64,000 bases of DNA from Numida meleagris (Eukaryota; Chordata; Aves; Galliformes; Numididae). A program made the translations under genes and the position numbers. Positions 1 to 15,500 of this stretch are shown here, in pieces. The stretch is from NCBI RefSeq assembly GCF_002078875.1, contig NC_034409.1, forward strand, positions 66,809,015 through 66,873,014, written 5' to 3'. Positions within the stretch are counted from its first letter, which is position 1. Each line of letters opens with the position of its first letter. Below the pieces are notes generated by a model. It did not search any database. It was not told where the DNA came from and saw only the letters and a program-made list of their open reading frames with translations.

Positions 1-2537
<2,537 letters not shown>

Positions 2538-4604
2538 TAGCTGGACTGTCTTTACCCTCTGCTAAATCACTCCGTTTTTCCTCACCTTTGCCTGCTGGCA
2601 TTTAGAGTGCTAAAATTTTTTAGCTACATCAATGTGAATTTGAAGTGTGTGTGTTCAGCAAACAGTAAATGGTTTTGGAACACTGTAAGTGAGAGTCATG
2701 TTTGGCATGGTGTCTGAAATATCACCCCGGTGCCAAGTTTATGCAATAGTAAGGCACAAAAGTCTGCATAAAGGGTAAGAAAAAAAGAAACTTCGGATTT
2801 TGTTGTTTTTAAAGATTCAAGTCTGATATGTATTTTACATGAGACGCATACAAGAAAATGTATTGTGTTTACAGAAGTAAATCAGCTTATCACTGTTTCA
2901 CATGTGAATTACCACCTTTTTCGTGCGCTTTACAAATGACACTGTGGACTTAAGTCACTACATTTAGCAGCCCGCTGGAAGTCTAGAGCTGGCTTTATCT
3001 AAAAGCAAACAAGAAGGATGAGAAAGCAATGCCATGTTCCTCACTAGTAGTGTAGCATCGCTGCTGGGAGGCATTGTGTTTGACCGTTAATGTAGCGTAC
3101 TGTGATACGTTTTAATAAAGGTTGAAAAGTGTAGGGAAAGGAATTGAAACTCCAGGACTTAGGCTCCTTAACGGAGATACCTTTGTGAACACGCTTACAC
3201 GGCTCTTGCCTATTTCCAGCTTGACTGCAACTTTTCTGTTAGTCCCCTACTTCAACAAGGGCACTGACAATTTCACTTTAAGTGAAGATAATGAATGGAC
3301 CTGCATATTTGAAGGCTTTTAACAAGGCATCACCAAATAGGTGATGGTGTGTTCTCATAAAAGCCTGCAACAGCTCCATAGTGGTATTTAAGCCCTTACA
3401 GCTCGTTACACATCTGTAACAAGCCCTATGTAAAAAGCCTTAGAGATTTTCTCTCATAGGACCAAGCCAGTGGATATTCAATGAAGCAGCTCTCCTAGAC
3501 AAAATAATTCACTGATCTCAATCCATTTTTCTTCCTCTTTCATATAGTGCTTAAGTTCAAACAGTGGCTCAGAATATATTTTTTTCTTATTTTTTGGTGT
3601 TATTGTAACTTCATATGAATAAAGAACCCTGTTGAGAAAATTACCCATGGACAGAGATGTCATTATCTTTTTCTAACTTGCTTGCTTCTGATCCTTTATC
3701 ATGTGTTTTATGGGGATGTAATTTGTAAATACACAGTTCAAGCCACGGAGATGTCAGAATATGTAATTGGTATATGAACTTTGCTGTATTTTGGCCTATT
3801 TTAAGAGAGTATATTAAAGATAAGAGACTGATCCTGTGAACACTTAAGTCATTAGAAGAACTTGTCATGACTACAGCAGGGTAGAATCAGATCCTAATTA
3901 AATAAGACTTCATTGTCTGCTAAGGAGACATATTCTAGCTACACCTCACTGAAACATTTAACTACTCCTTAACTGATTTTAACCAGCTTTTCTATTCGTT
4001 TGTAGTTTTTTAAGACCAAGAAGTTTGGCTGGTCATAGTGTGACTTGCTACTATGAAGACTATATTTAATGTGATGTTAAAACTGTGTGTTGTGTCTCTT
4101 CATAATACAAAATAGTGTATTATTGCATGTTTTAGACTATTTTGCCACGGTAGTATGACATTGTAAGCTCATGTGAAGCTTTTTTTTTGTCATTGTAAGG
4201 ACTGGTCTTGTCTTCATACACACTTAAGAAAGTTGTCAGTTTGTACGAATGTGGCATTTTGGTAGTATTTCTTTTTAAAAAGAAGCATCTTGTAAAAATT
4301 ATCATCCAAGTAGGCCAGAAAAGATGTAGCCTATGTATCTCCAGAAAGAAGGTTGTGATCAGTATAAATGAGTAAAATATACATAATCCTTCCCTTAGCC
4401 ATTGTGGTTTGTGTATCTTGTAAGAAGGAAGCGACTAAAACTCATCCTTGGATAACTTGTAGATTACTTCAGTTCGCGTGATTAGCAGTTTAAAAGGTCA
4501 TTCTCAAAGAATGCTCTCACCTTCATAGCAGTACAAAGGTTGTTTTTATGCTGTTTAATCTGATATTCTGGGCTCTTCTACTGTCTCTGGGTAGCAAATC
4601 CACA

Positions 4605-5235
4605 TGTGCACACACCACCACGTAGTGCAGTCCAATACAGTTTTATTGACAAAGCTCCAGCAGTGTGCTTCACACTTCTTAATAGCTTGTCAGCTGTACT
4701 GCTACACCTACTGACTGAGTCTGCAAGCAACTATGGAGTTCTCATTTTGCAGCCACATGCTGCCCTTAGCAGGATACACCTTTACAGATTTCCCCAAAGA
4801 CCCCAGCAGACATACAGCCTGTCTGAAATCATGCACAGCATCACACGGCTGCACCCCTGTCAGTGATACTGCTTTGGGCATGGTTGTTGGCTACAACTCT
4901 TCTCCTAGCCACAGACATGGTGTAGATCCGCAGAGACCTTTCATTGCTAGCTGCCCTGTACAACACCCATTTGGCTTAGGGAAACAATCTCAGCTGATGA
5001 AAAGCACAGGCAAGGGATCTGGAAAGGATGCACAATTACAAAGTGTTGTCTCATCAGTGGGCTGCATAGCTGTATTCCTCTTGTCACCACAGCCAGCCCT
5101 GTCTTCTCACATTTTGCCTCAGCAATGTGTCTTGAAGAGACAGTTAGAAAAACAATTTCAACCTTGAGAATCAATTTCTTGGCCTCACTTTTCTAGCTGT
5201 CAATTGACCCTCTGTTTCATAGGTTACTTCCAGCT
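4605..5235 (-). repeat. Unassigned complex block, possible old LTR-like repeat
   Basis: This block is visibly richer in G+C and more complex than its surroundings. On the minus strand it ends with AATAAAACTGTATTGG (about 4634-4649 on the plus strand as its complement), a poly(A)-signal arrangement like that of an LTR R region or the end of a processed transcript. A plus-strand open frame of 144 codons (4733-5167) has no recognisable domain. I could not find matching terminal dinucleotides with a target duplication, so the ends are approximate. It could equally be unique sequence. Confidence 0.22.
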
Positions 5236-5487
5236 GTGCTTCCTTTCACAAGTCCTGCCAGCTGGGATGTCCTAGGATCCTTAAGGTAAAAGGCTGATTG
5301 CAGTAGAGTGATAACTCAAGAGTTTGCCCAACTTAGACTTTCCAAAATTTACCTTGTAATTTACCAAGTCATAACAACTTCTGTCTTTCACTGCTGATGT
5401 AGAGACACAGCTCCGAATGGTAGCTAGCTTTTCATAAAAGGAGGGCAAAAATTTCAAGGAAGAAGTCTTCAGACCTCACCAAATCAG

Positions 5488-5815
5488 CACAAAGCTGCAA
5501 AGCTGCATCCTCCATCTTTCCATGGATGGAAGATGCTGGAACTGCAGCCAGAGAACGGTTGTACAAAAGACTCAAACTGAAACACAGAAGATCCCATCTG
5601 AACATCAGAAAACCCCTTTTTTACAGTAAGGGTGACTGAGCAATGGTGCAGGTTGCCCCAGAGAGGCTGCAAGTTCTCCATCTAGAGAAATACTCAAAAG
5701 CCACCCACGCATGGTCCTACGCAGCTGGCTCGCTGTGGCCCTGCTTGAAGTTGGACCAGATGAGCTCCAGGGTTCCCTGCTAACCTCAGCTTTTCTGTGG
5801 CTCCGTGAAAGGCAA
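5488..5815 (+). mobile_element. CR1-type LINE fragment, 3' end, sense orientation
   Basis: The sequence follows the familiar end of avian CR1: TCAAACTGAAACACAGAAGA, then GAACATCAGAAAACCCCTTT, then GTGACTGAGCAATGG, GTTGCCCCAGAGAGGCTG, CTCCATCTAGAGAAATACTC, and finally GGACCAGATGAGCTCCAGGG with a terminal AGCTTTTCTGTGGCTCCGTG. These correspond to the CR1 reverse transcriptase carboxy-terminal end and short 3' untranslated tail. It is 5'-truncated like most CR1 copies. No intact open frame remains. The left boundary is approximate (clear homology from about 5560). Confidence 0.85.
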
Positions 5816-6312
5816 CTGTATCCCAAACTTGCTTCCTCTTAATAGAAGAAGTGAAATATTTCTTTCAGGTACAAAGCTCTTCCACTAGTAAGAAAAGAAA
5901 CAATGAGTTATCAGACTTAAGCTGAAGGCTTGAAAGAAAATGCAAGGCAAATCATTTGCCCTAGAGTGTGTGTTATCTGGCTGCCCTCGGAATGCTCATT
6001 GCAGGCCATAAGCTTAGCAGGAAAACACTTGAGGATTACAGTACCCTTCAATACCTTTTTTGATGAAGCCTGTTGAGGCTACAGTATTTGGATAGTACAG
6101 ATAGTTGCTAACTCACTGAAGTTCTGAGTTTATTTTATTTCTATTTGCTTGACTTATCATGTTGCTTAATGCTTAATGCTTTTGCCACCTCTCAGGGCAG
6201 CTAATGTCACCAGCAGTCTGTGTACTAATTGCTGAACATGAGAGATACCACTGTGAAAAGCACTGATTAAAGCACATTATAGACATTGTATACCGTAGTC
6301 AACTTTGGCTGT

Positions 6313-6351
6313 TCTTCATAACTATAGAATATCTTCATAACTGTAGAGTGT
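6313..6351. repeat. 19-bp imperfect tandem duplication
   Basis: TCTTCATAACTATAGAATA is followed directly by TCTTCATAACTGTAGAGTG. Confidence 0.9.
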
Positions 6352-7263
6352 CATTCAAATGCTAGGCAGGATGAAAAAGGAAAAAGTTCTGACCAGAGAT
6401 CAAACTGGTAAGGTGTAATTGTGACCGTGTCCAAACCTTCCACACTACGTGACTGCATTTGCTCTCCTGCATTTGTCCTGTACTTTCAATGGGATTTAGA
6501 ATTCATTTCCAGCTGTGCTTTAAATTGGTATGAATTATTGCAGTGCACTGTTCAAGGGCTTTATTGCTTCATACGAACAAATGCTGCATTTCTGTGGTGG
6601 ATGAAGTTACTCCTCTGTAACTCGGGAATAATATAAAGAAATTTTGGCTGTATTAAGAATAACAGTTCTTCTGCTCAAAGAGCTTACTGACACTTGTCCA
6701 AAACAAAAGACTGCTTAAAGCTGCATTTGAATTTTGTCATTGCATATGTCCTGGTCTGCACTTCACCTGTTGATCTGGGGTCATTGTTTTGTGAATAGTG
6801 TTGGACTAGAACAACATGTGGCTGGAGCACTTAGCTGCTGTTCAGAAGTTGTGAAGGGAATGCAAATCTGAATGGATGTAGCTTTTAAAAAAGTCAAACA
6901 GGACTCTAATTATACTGAGCTAACGAATGCCTATTAAAAAAAACAACACTGTGGTTTTAGAGAAATTTTAATTTCCAGTGTACCTTTGTGCATCAAGCTT
7001 AGGATAAGTTATTGTGATGCTACAATGCACAGTGTTGTGAACACCAGTGCCGTTATTGTGCCAGCTCTAATAATGAGAATTTCATTGTTTGGGGAGAGCA
7101 GTCTCCTACACTCTAGACAAAAGTGTAATTACTTTTGAACGATGTGGAATGTGCTCAGTTTAATAGCACAGAGAATAGATTCACAAAGATTCAGATAAAG
7201 CTAGCTTGGAAGCCATATGTGCAGTGTGGCAGTATGAAATTGTTAGCAGGCACCATCATTACA

Positions 7264-7284
7264 ACACACACGCGCGCACACACA
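7264..7284. repeat. Alternating (AC)/(GC) tract
   Basis: ACACACACGCGCGCACACAC is a strictly alternating purine-pyrimidine run with a CGCGCG centre. Such runs can adopt Z-DNA. Confidence 0.9.
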
Positions 7285-7778
7285 ATTTCACAGTTTAAAC
7301 TATAAACTGTTGTTTTTGTAATAGATAGACAGACTTACCCGAACAAGACTAGTTTAATTAAAGCAAAAATAGTGGTAAGTTTGCATTTGTCTGTTTTCGA
7401 TGTTCTTTCCTTCCTCTCTTAATGGTAAATTGATATTTATAAGATGATGAAATTGCATTGTTAGAAACATTGCATTTTAAGTGTCATCACAAAAGTAGTG
7501 CATGAAAGCAGTTTCTACAGATATAATTTCAGGCTTGTATCAGAATTTGATCTTTTCAATCTTTACACTTGCACCATTGCAGAGGACGACTGTGCTAGTT
7601 ATTAGGAAAGGGAACAAGTAAAGAAAAATCAGCCAGAACCCATCAAACAGCCGCTGAAGCTGCCTTTTGCATTATTTTGTGCACAGAAAACTGGGCACTA
7701 TCCTTGAGAACCAGTTGTGACAGAGCAAGAAAAAGCATTGGCACTTCTAGTATCAGAGTGATGATGTATCTTTCGTTT

Positions 7779-7814
7779 AAGTTATTATGACTTAAATTTA
7801 AGTTACTATAACTT
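7779..7814. repeat. 36-bp near-perfect palindrome
   Basis: Two 18-nt arms meet at ACTTAAATTTAAGT, a perfect 14-bp palindrome. Over the full 36 bp, 15 of 18 positions pair. It could be a cruciform-forming site or a remnant of a small inverted-repeat element. Confidence 0.85.
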
Positions 7815-10800
7815 GTTTGTCCTTCTTACTGTAATTTTGTTCTTTCCAACATTGTCCCATTTATGTGTAAAAGTAATACTTACAGTATTTAACAAGCTCT
7901 TGTAAATTCCTTGTTGTACAGGTCTTATATAGGGCATTTAAACCAAATAAAATATTTTCATCCTTCAGATGATACAGAGATTAAAGCCAGAGCACAATTC
8001 AGGAGCAGTATTTATGGAACTTCCCATAGTTGTTCTACCAGGCTGTGAATACAGTGAATTTCACTTACATATGGCCCTGGAAAACCAGAATGGATATTTA
8101 TTCCAACTGAAATAAATGAGCAGAATGGCCGGCTGAAGTTTGAGGTGGCCTGTTTGTGTTTTGATCAGACTCTGAAAGGTCCAAAGGTTGGTCAGGGGAT
8201 AATAAATAAGTAATAAAGTAGGAAAACATTTCTTTTTCCTAAGCTGGAGAGTTAGAACAGCATTTAAAACAATAAATGAACAAATCAAGACCAGACTTAT
8301 CATTTATAAATTGCCTGAAATACAGGGTGCGGATGACTGTAGTTTTTAAAGGCCATGAAGAGAAGTGGAAACAGCAGTTGTTTGTTTTTGCTGAAGATCA
8401 TCTTACTGTGAAGCAGTCACATTTTTAATGGATTCATTTGAATGCAGTTAAGCAGAAAATAATCAACAGAAAAGTAAACACCTTTGTTTTATAGAAGTGC
8501 TGGGAACTGTATGTATCCATTGTTTGCAAGTGATTATATGCCTAGGAATCAATTCATTGACTTCATACTGGAAAATATCTTCATTTAAGCTTCTTGCATA
8601 AATACTAGCAAAATCTAATGCAATTGTATAGATGAAAAAATTGCACAGGAAAAAAAAAAGGTAAAAACACAAATCCCACGGTCCTTACGAATATTTGAAC
8701 CAGATGGTCTCTCTTATGATGAAGGGAAAAGAACTATCAAGTGCATGAGCAAAAAAATACTTAAGTCTTAAATGAAAAAAAACTTGGTTGTCTTTCTAAG
8801 TAATCTCCCTCAGTTTTCTACAGAGGACACAGTGGCTTCATTCCTAATTAGTATCTCAATTCAGACTGCTTTTAGAAGACTGCTCAGCTTGGGATTACAC
8901 ACACTCACTGAAATTTAATAGGTAGTTTCACTGAGATTGTACATTTTTACTGAAAATAGTGGAGTGGCATAAGCTCTGCCTGGCCAGCCTGGTGGCACAT
9001 GCAGGCTTTCATGGCTCAGAATTGTAGCATGCCTGCAGTAGTACTTAGCAGCCAGTACCCAGCATACTGGGGCAATGATGAGAAGAAACGAGATCTTCCA
9101 GAGGGAAGGAAAAGATACCACAGATCTGGAACAAAATTTTGTTTTGAACACTGCTGAAGATGAAGGCAAGGATATGGAGAAAACCCCAGCAGGACAGCAA
9201 GATTAGTTTATAGCAGCAATGTAGAGAGACTTATATTTAAGTGTTTCTACTTCTTGATTCAGTTTTTGCTTACAACAATCAATCACTAGTGGTGATATAG
9301 CCTAGGTAGCTTCTGTGGTATCTCTATCCAAATGTGGATTTTGTGTAGTTTCTCCAGTCCAGATCCATCACATCTTGCACTCTACTCAAATTTATTCTGA
9401 AGGTTTGTGGTTTTTTTTTCTCTAATTATAATGAATCTTTGCAGTATTGCAGTGAGCCAAAGACTCTACTGCCAGTAAAACACCCAGTTCTTCATGGTTC
9501 TGGAAAGAGAAGGCAACAGAAACTTAGTTCTCATGTTTCTCTTTCACTGAGGGATTTTGGCCAAGCTTCTGTACTTTCAAGAGTTTATGGCCTTGGGCTG
9601 GCAGTGTGACTGCTATCAGAATATAGACAACAATGCAACAGGCTTACATGCCCTTATCTGGCACGTGTCACAAGGCACATGGGAATCTAACTTGATGATA
9701 TACTGCACAGTGCATAGTTCTACTTCTGTATACCACCTTGAATCATTTTTACTTGAGTAGTTGCCTGTTCATTATGGAACTTCCAGAACATAGTTGTGCT
9801 TTCTGTTCTGATCCATACACTTTTCGTGTCCACCTTGCTTCCTCCTACCACCTGGTATGGCATTCTCTCTTTCTTTTCACTGCAGATGAGAGAGCCTTCT
9901 CCTCTAGTTCCAGCTTTATAAGAACATTATTACTGTATCACTTTTTATGTGATAGCAGTGGTCCTCTGAAAACCTTTTTCTCCCTTGTTCATTTCTTTCC
10001 TCTGCCTGTATTCATTATTTAATATAGTCATTTTTATTATTTAATCAATTTAAAGTCTTTTAGTAAGTAGTTCATATGAAGATATTGCATAGTAAAAGAA
10101 AGTATCGTGCTGTTTACTTGGACAGAATATCAATAAACTATGGTTGGTTTTTGATATGCAGCATACTTTCAGTGGAAATACACCAAAACTGAAATGCATT
10201 GTGAAACATTGGTTTCTTGACCATCAGGTTTGCAAGGAATATCTGTAATTATCAGCTCCGGCTCCTAGATGTGCCAGATTCTTCTGCTACACTAAATACA
10301 ATCATGTTTTACATCCCCTTTTCTCACTGTCAGATGTTTGTGTCCATAGTTAGGATGTTACCCACTGCAGTGACATTTTGAAGTATTTATTTTCTGTCCT
10401 TTTAATGGCTGAGTGTAAAGCTCCGTTGTGTTTTTTGCCTTGTCTGTTTAGGTACATCTTTTTATGTTATACAAATTAAGTTGGATTAGGCTGTGCCAAG
10501 GTCAGCCTTCTTTCTCTGAGTTTTCTTGCCGTTGCTAAAACTTCTGTAGTATCACCAGAAATAGTGATGGTTGGAATGGTAATGAAAATGTGGTTGCAGG
10601 CAGTTGCTAGTGTTTTGTGTTATATCATCCAGTCATGTTTTTTTTTTCTTTCATGGTGCTAACTACTTCCTCTTGTCTTGAGTATATCAGTGAAATATTT
10701 CTTTCTTCCCCGCTATCATCTTGGAATAAGTGGGTTTGTTAATTTTCTTTAGAGATGCACAGCTATAGAAGAGCCTGTGGAAAAACTGAAACTACGAATT

Positions 10801-12098
10801 TCAGCAAGGAGTTGCTCAAGTGTGGGCATCTAACATAGGTAGGGTATCTGCAGAGGCATGTACAGGAACCTACCTGTGGGAAGACTGACAAACTATGATG
10901 TTATTGAAACAACAACATTCCAAAGTGTTCCAAGACAATTAAATGGAGGAAAAAACCCTTTTCAGTAAAAAAGAATCCTGTATATTTTTGTGTAGCAAAA
11001 TAGTGGATAGCTTGGCCAGCCTCATTTGCAGATTCACTTTAATACTGTTAAGTTCTTTATTTCTTTTTCTAGTCCATGTAGAGCTGTGTGACTAAATAAC
11101 ACATTTTTGCCCTTTGCGAAGGAGAAGTAGACTCAGTTAATCCTGTGAGTTTATCATCACTAGATAAAACAATAGACATAACTGAATGGAGATTGTGCCC
11201 ATTTTAACTAAAGATAATGTTTGCCAGAGCACCGTAAGCAATACTGTAATTATGTATGGAAATAGTTTGCTTCAACATCCTTTTTTATGCTTTTAAATTG
11301 AGTCCACACCAAAGAAAAAAAAGGCTATAAAGATTAACTTTTTGTAGATTGTACAAGCAAATTATATAGATTGTCCAAAACATAGACCAATAAAATCTAA
11401 CATCAGACTGTTATTATCTTTATTTATATTGTGTCCAGAGCATGATTTATTTTTATAGAGACAGAAGAAAGAAACATTCCTGCCCCAGAATGCTTAGCTT
11501 ATGACCCTGTTCCTGCAAAATAATCTGGTTGATTGGAACCTAATGCTGATGGTAGCAAGAGGGAGGGAAGGAGAGGTCACCGCCTGTAACTCCTTCACAT
11601 AGCTTTTTGTAGGATTGGAGTTTGATGACAGAAAATAAGAAATATTACAGCAAAAGGTAAAATCCTTCTGACATCTTGAGTCTGAATTACTCTGATAGAT
11701 TGTGTGTCTATCTATACACTAAGTCATATCAAAAGTGGAGGCTTACATTGCTTGTTAATGTTGCTAGCCAGTAGTAATACAAAATATCTGTGCTTCAGGC
11801 CTTCTGTGTTGATTTTCAGATTGAATTTTGAATTTACAGTGTGAGTTTCATCTCTGAAACCATAAGTTAAGCTTCCTTCTTTCTATGATTCTTTTCATTT
11901 TACACTGCTTATGTCATAATCAGGAAAGCTGCTCAGGTTTGGATCCTTCTGTGTTCAAAGACAATAACATTCTCTGAGATTAGCATCTGGCTTTGTAAAA
12001 TCTTTGGGTGTCCAAAAAAACAACCAGATAAAAACGTATAGCTCAGTGGATATAAGACTTGTTTGGAGAGAGTGTTATTTTCCTGTAACATTTTCAGG

Positions 12099-12125
12099 CC
12101 CTTCCCTTCCCTTCCCTTCCCTTCC
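12099..12125. repeat. (CTTCC)n microsatellite
   Basis: About five copies of the pentamer CCCTT/CTTCC in tandem, followed by unique sequence. Confidence 0.9.
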
Positions 12126-14907
12126 ATCTGTCAGCAGTCTTAATAGTAAATTTCTGTTCATTAAGGTCTCTTGGAACAGTGAAAAAACATTTCTCCTTTT
12201 TCTTATGTGAGAAGGAAGTTAGCATTAAGATGGTCACTAACAATGCAATGCTGTGTCAATCACAGCATCACTTTTTGGGTGTAGGAGTTGACGATGAGGA
12301 CCGATTTCACTAAATGCTTACAAAGGGTATTCCTAGAGGTAAGATAGCAACTTTAGGCTTAACTTTATGGTTAATTGAAGTAAACACGAAATAGCAAAGT
12401 ATGTTTCATTTTACTCTAGCAGAGTTTCTAAGTAGGTCAGAGAAATCACAGCCTGAGAGTGCCTATTTTTCCTCATAGGTTGCAGCTGGAGCTTAGAGTG
12501 ATAAGCTCAGCTGTTGATACCTATAGTTGAGACATCTGTAGTTAGATAGCTTCAACCAGAAAAGGCTTGAGTGAGAAGTAATTGCCTGGCAAGAGAACTA
12601 ACTTCTTTGTAAATAAGTGTTTGTTATACAAAGCTTACTTCTTCTGGGAATATCAAACATTCTGCATCTCAGAGCTCAAAGCCCTCATCTCTTTTGAGTT
12701 TATGTCCTGAGTCAGAGTACAATTCCATGGTATACTCTTTAACTGTATGAATTTAAAATTTACAAATACTTTTTTTATTCTTAAGTTTATATTTTCTTGA
12801 CACAGACAGCAATGCAAGTAGAGAGGGAAGGAGAGCAGATTGATCATTCACAGTAGTTTTTAATCTTTTTTAAACCAATTTGATAAATTCTGTTGGGAAA
12901 CAGTTTTCAGGATTTTATACATCTACAAACAGAACTGAAAACAGAGTGATTCAATCCTGCAAAGAATACTTCTGTGGTAGATGATGTACTTTTCCTGTTT
13001 GCTTGTGGCCAGTGTAAACTTAGCTTTTGGACAGAGAGTATAGCTTCAGTTTTGAAGTTGTCAACATGAGTATTGGGTAATATATTGACACAGAGCCACA
13101 GTGAATTTGCTGGTTTTCCATGTGGATAAACTAATTTGACCGAAATCTCACTTTATAATTAGGGCCTGTATCTTTATTTTGTTATGCAAAATACCACAAA
13201 CAGTTGTTGGTCTCCACACTTGTAATTTTATAAATATTATCAAAAATTGTATATTTTTTTTTTAACTGGCTAAAATTAGACTGTATTCCCAGTTTCTCAG
13301 TTGTTGTCTTTGTTGTTAGCAGTTCAATTCTCTTGTCTGTACACAGTAGTACAATCGAAATTAAACTTGTCCTTCAGCCATTGGTCTGTTAGTGTTTCCA
13401 AACTCAAGGAGAATTGTGACTGCTGTAGATTTGAGATTGGTGTTCATCTCACCGCAGTTTAGGCACACAAACGTTAGGTGTTTGGGCTCTTTTCACAGTT
13501 CGTGGAAAAAGATAACCACCCTCCTAGAACAACCTTTCCAATCTTTAAATAAGCATCTAAGACAAGAAAGATGAGTTGCCCTCTGAAAGTACTTGTCCAT
13601 TGACTATAGAGGGAGCCTTGATGACTAGTTTAGACTAGATGTCTAATTTGGGACTAAAATTAGGTGATAGTAATTCCATTCACAGTACATGGTAGATTTA
13701 AAGGAATAACACACGGTACTGTGTAAATATTCTTTCGTATTTTTGTAGAAGTAACTGTGTTCAAGCTCACCTTGTATTTCTTTTTTTTGTGAATTGTCTA
13801 GCAAACTTCTTTTTTTAACCAGGGCTGATGGTATTTAGTGGGATTTTAAGAGGAAGATATACCCTACAAACAAACCGTTAGATGTATATCCAGTCGGCAA
13901 TGTTAAGTTCAAATAATAAATTTTACATTTATATGTACAGTTTGAAACATATTGGTTAGAGAACCAAAGAAATCCAGTGTGCCTTTAAAAGGCTATTTTG
14001 AAAAGATTTTCTCAATATTGAAAAATGACATGGATTCCAGTGGTTTTCCCTATTTTGAAATTAGTAAATTAGTAAATTACTTCTCAGTTGCTATTAGAAA
14101 TTGATGTGATTAATAAGGCATGTGTCATTCTTACTGTAAACTGCAATGCGTGTCAAATTTTATTTTTAAATTTAATTCACAAAAGAGAACAGTGTATCTA
14201 ACCTGTTGTGTTTGAAAGACTTGATTTAGCCTGGATCAGCCATTTGTATAGCAGTGCTGGAAGTCCAAATGCCCTGCAAAGGCTTACTTGATAGACCTAG
14301 CAACATAGTAGTTAAGAAACTGTAGTTAAGTCTCAGCCTTATTTTGCAGAAATCTGTCTGCTTGACTTAATTCTATTTGTGTTGTCTTATGTGTTTAATC
14401 CAGAAAGTGGATATGAATACATGTGTGCGGTTTCCCATTTTGGCACCGAATTTGGTATATTGTGTGCTGCAACTCGTATCATGCCTGCAGGCCACGGGAA
14501 AACGACGCAAATTAAATGCGAAATAGAGTGGAGACGTAACTTAAAACTTGCATCTTCTAGAGATGCAGTATGGCATATGAGAGTTGCAGCATATTGTAAA
14601 AAATCCCTTCTATTTCCCCAACAAGCATGCGGTGTTTTCAGCTGTGCGGGGTGCTGGGGGTGCGGGCGGACATGTAGGTGCCCGATGGCCGTGGCTGGGC
14701 TCTGTCCAAGGCAGCACCTGACCATGCTACACACGCTCCGTCATCTTGTCGTCTCCTTCCTGCCGAGCCACACAGGTCGGCGTTCTCCTCTGCCCTCCTC
14801 CGTCAGACTGTAATCATATTTATTTTACACAGGCACGCGGGTTCCCTCTTCCCTTTTACATATGTTGTTTTGCTTCATGCAGAGAAAACTCCAGAGCCTG
14901 ACAGGGC

Positions 14908-14945
14908 TTTTTTTTTTCTTTCTTTCTTTTTTTTTTTTTTTTTTT
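14908..14945. repeat. T-rich tract
   Basis: Thirty-eight nucleotides of T interrupted by three C residues, close to the left side of the enhancer candidate at 15030. Further T or A runs occur at 537-581, 15649-15664, 28482-28501, 29669-29684 and 30752-30766. Confidence 0.9.
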
Positions 14946-15029
14946 AAGCACTCCAAATTCTATCCAGCTTTAAACTCTTATGTTTATAACCCTGAATATC
15001 TCTAAAATGTCTTTACCTAAAACACTTTA

Positions 15030-15500
15030 TGGTTTTATTACCAGGTTTATGCCAGTAATAATATTCACATCAGCTTTCTTAGGGATAATCTTTAAGCAGA
15101 ACCTAGCAAGAAAGGCTTTGAAAACTATCATTCCCAGGAACGCAAATCTCGGAACATGAAACATCGGTTTAATCGCCCTCTCTGACAACTTAACACGACA
15201 GATTGAAAAATACAAGCCGATATGGAAGTGGGATCAATGGATTATCAAAGTCCTAAACATCTCCTCCTGGGGGAGGGGGTGCCGGGCCCGCCGGGCGAGG
15301 TTGGTGCAGCTTACGGGCCTGACTGGCAGCGGAGCGGGGAGGCAGATTTACATGCGGCAACTCAGGGGGCTTTGTCACGGCAATTGTATAAAGTGATATA
15401 CAGTGCAAATCGACTCGAGCATGTCCCTGGATAGCAGGCGGTTTACAGCCTCTTCGAGCAGAGATTACTGCTTTATCTTGTCATACTAAATTAACGTGGC
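15030..15500. promoter_or_regulatory. Candidate conserved enhancer in SOX5 intron
   Basis: A non-repetitive block with high sequence complexity in an AT-rich intron. It combines a CpG-bearing GC patch (GCCGGGCCCGCCGGGCGAGG at 15281-15300) with GGATTATCAAAG (15239-15250, containing a TCF/LEF-type ATCAAAG and an Otx-type GGATTA), CTTTGTC (15370-15376) and CAATTGT (15381-15387), which fit SOX-type cores. CpGs are scattered through it and have survived. I see no coding or transposon signature. The enhancer role is inference. Confidence 0.45.

Larger units (their letters stand above)
5816..14900. other. SOX5: Gene-free intron stretch
   Basis: AT-rich intronic sequence with small repeats (listed separately) and only short chance open frames of less than 100 codons until about 14380. 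From 14379 to 14813 two overlapping open frames of 144 and 115 codons on opposite strands show no known domain. I read them as chance in a slightly GC-richer block. Confidence 0.75.

Noticed and set aside
11877..11896. TTCTATGATTCT, similar to the terminal octamer repeat of CR1
   Set aside because: Only about 12 nt match and the adjoining sequence is not CR1-like.
14379..14947. Overlapping open frames of 144, 115 and 89 codons
   Set aside because: No recognised domain, opposite strands overlap, no splice-like boundaries, and the last ends in a T-tract artefact.
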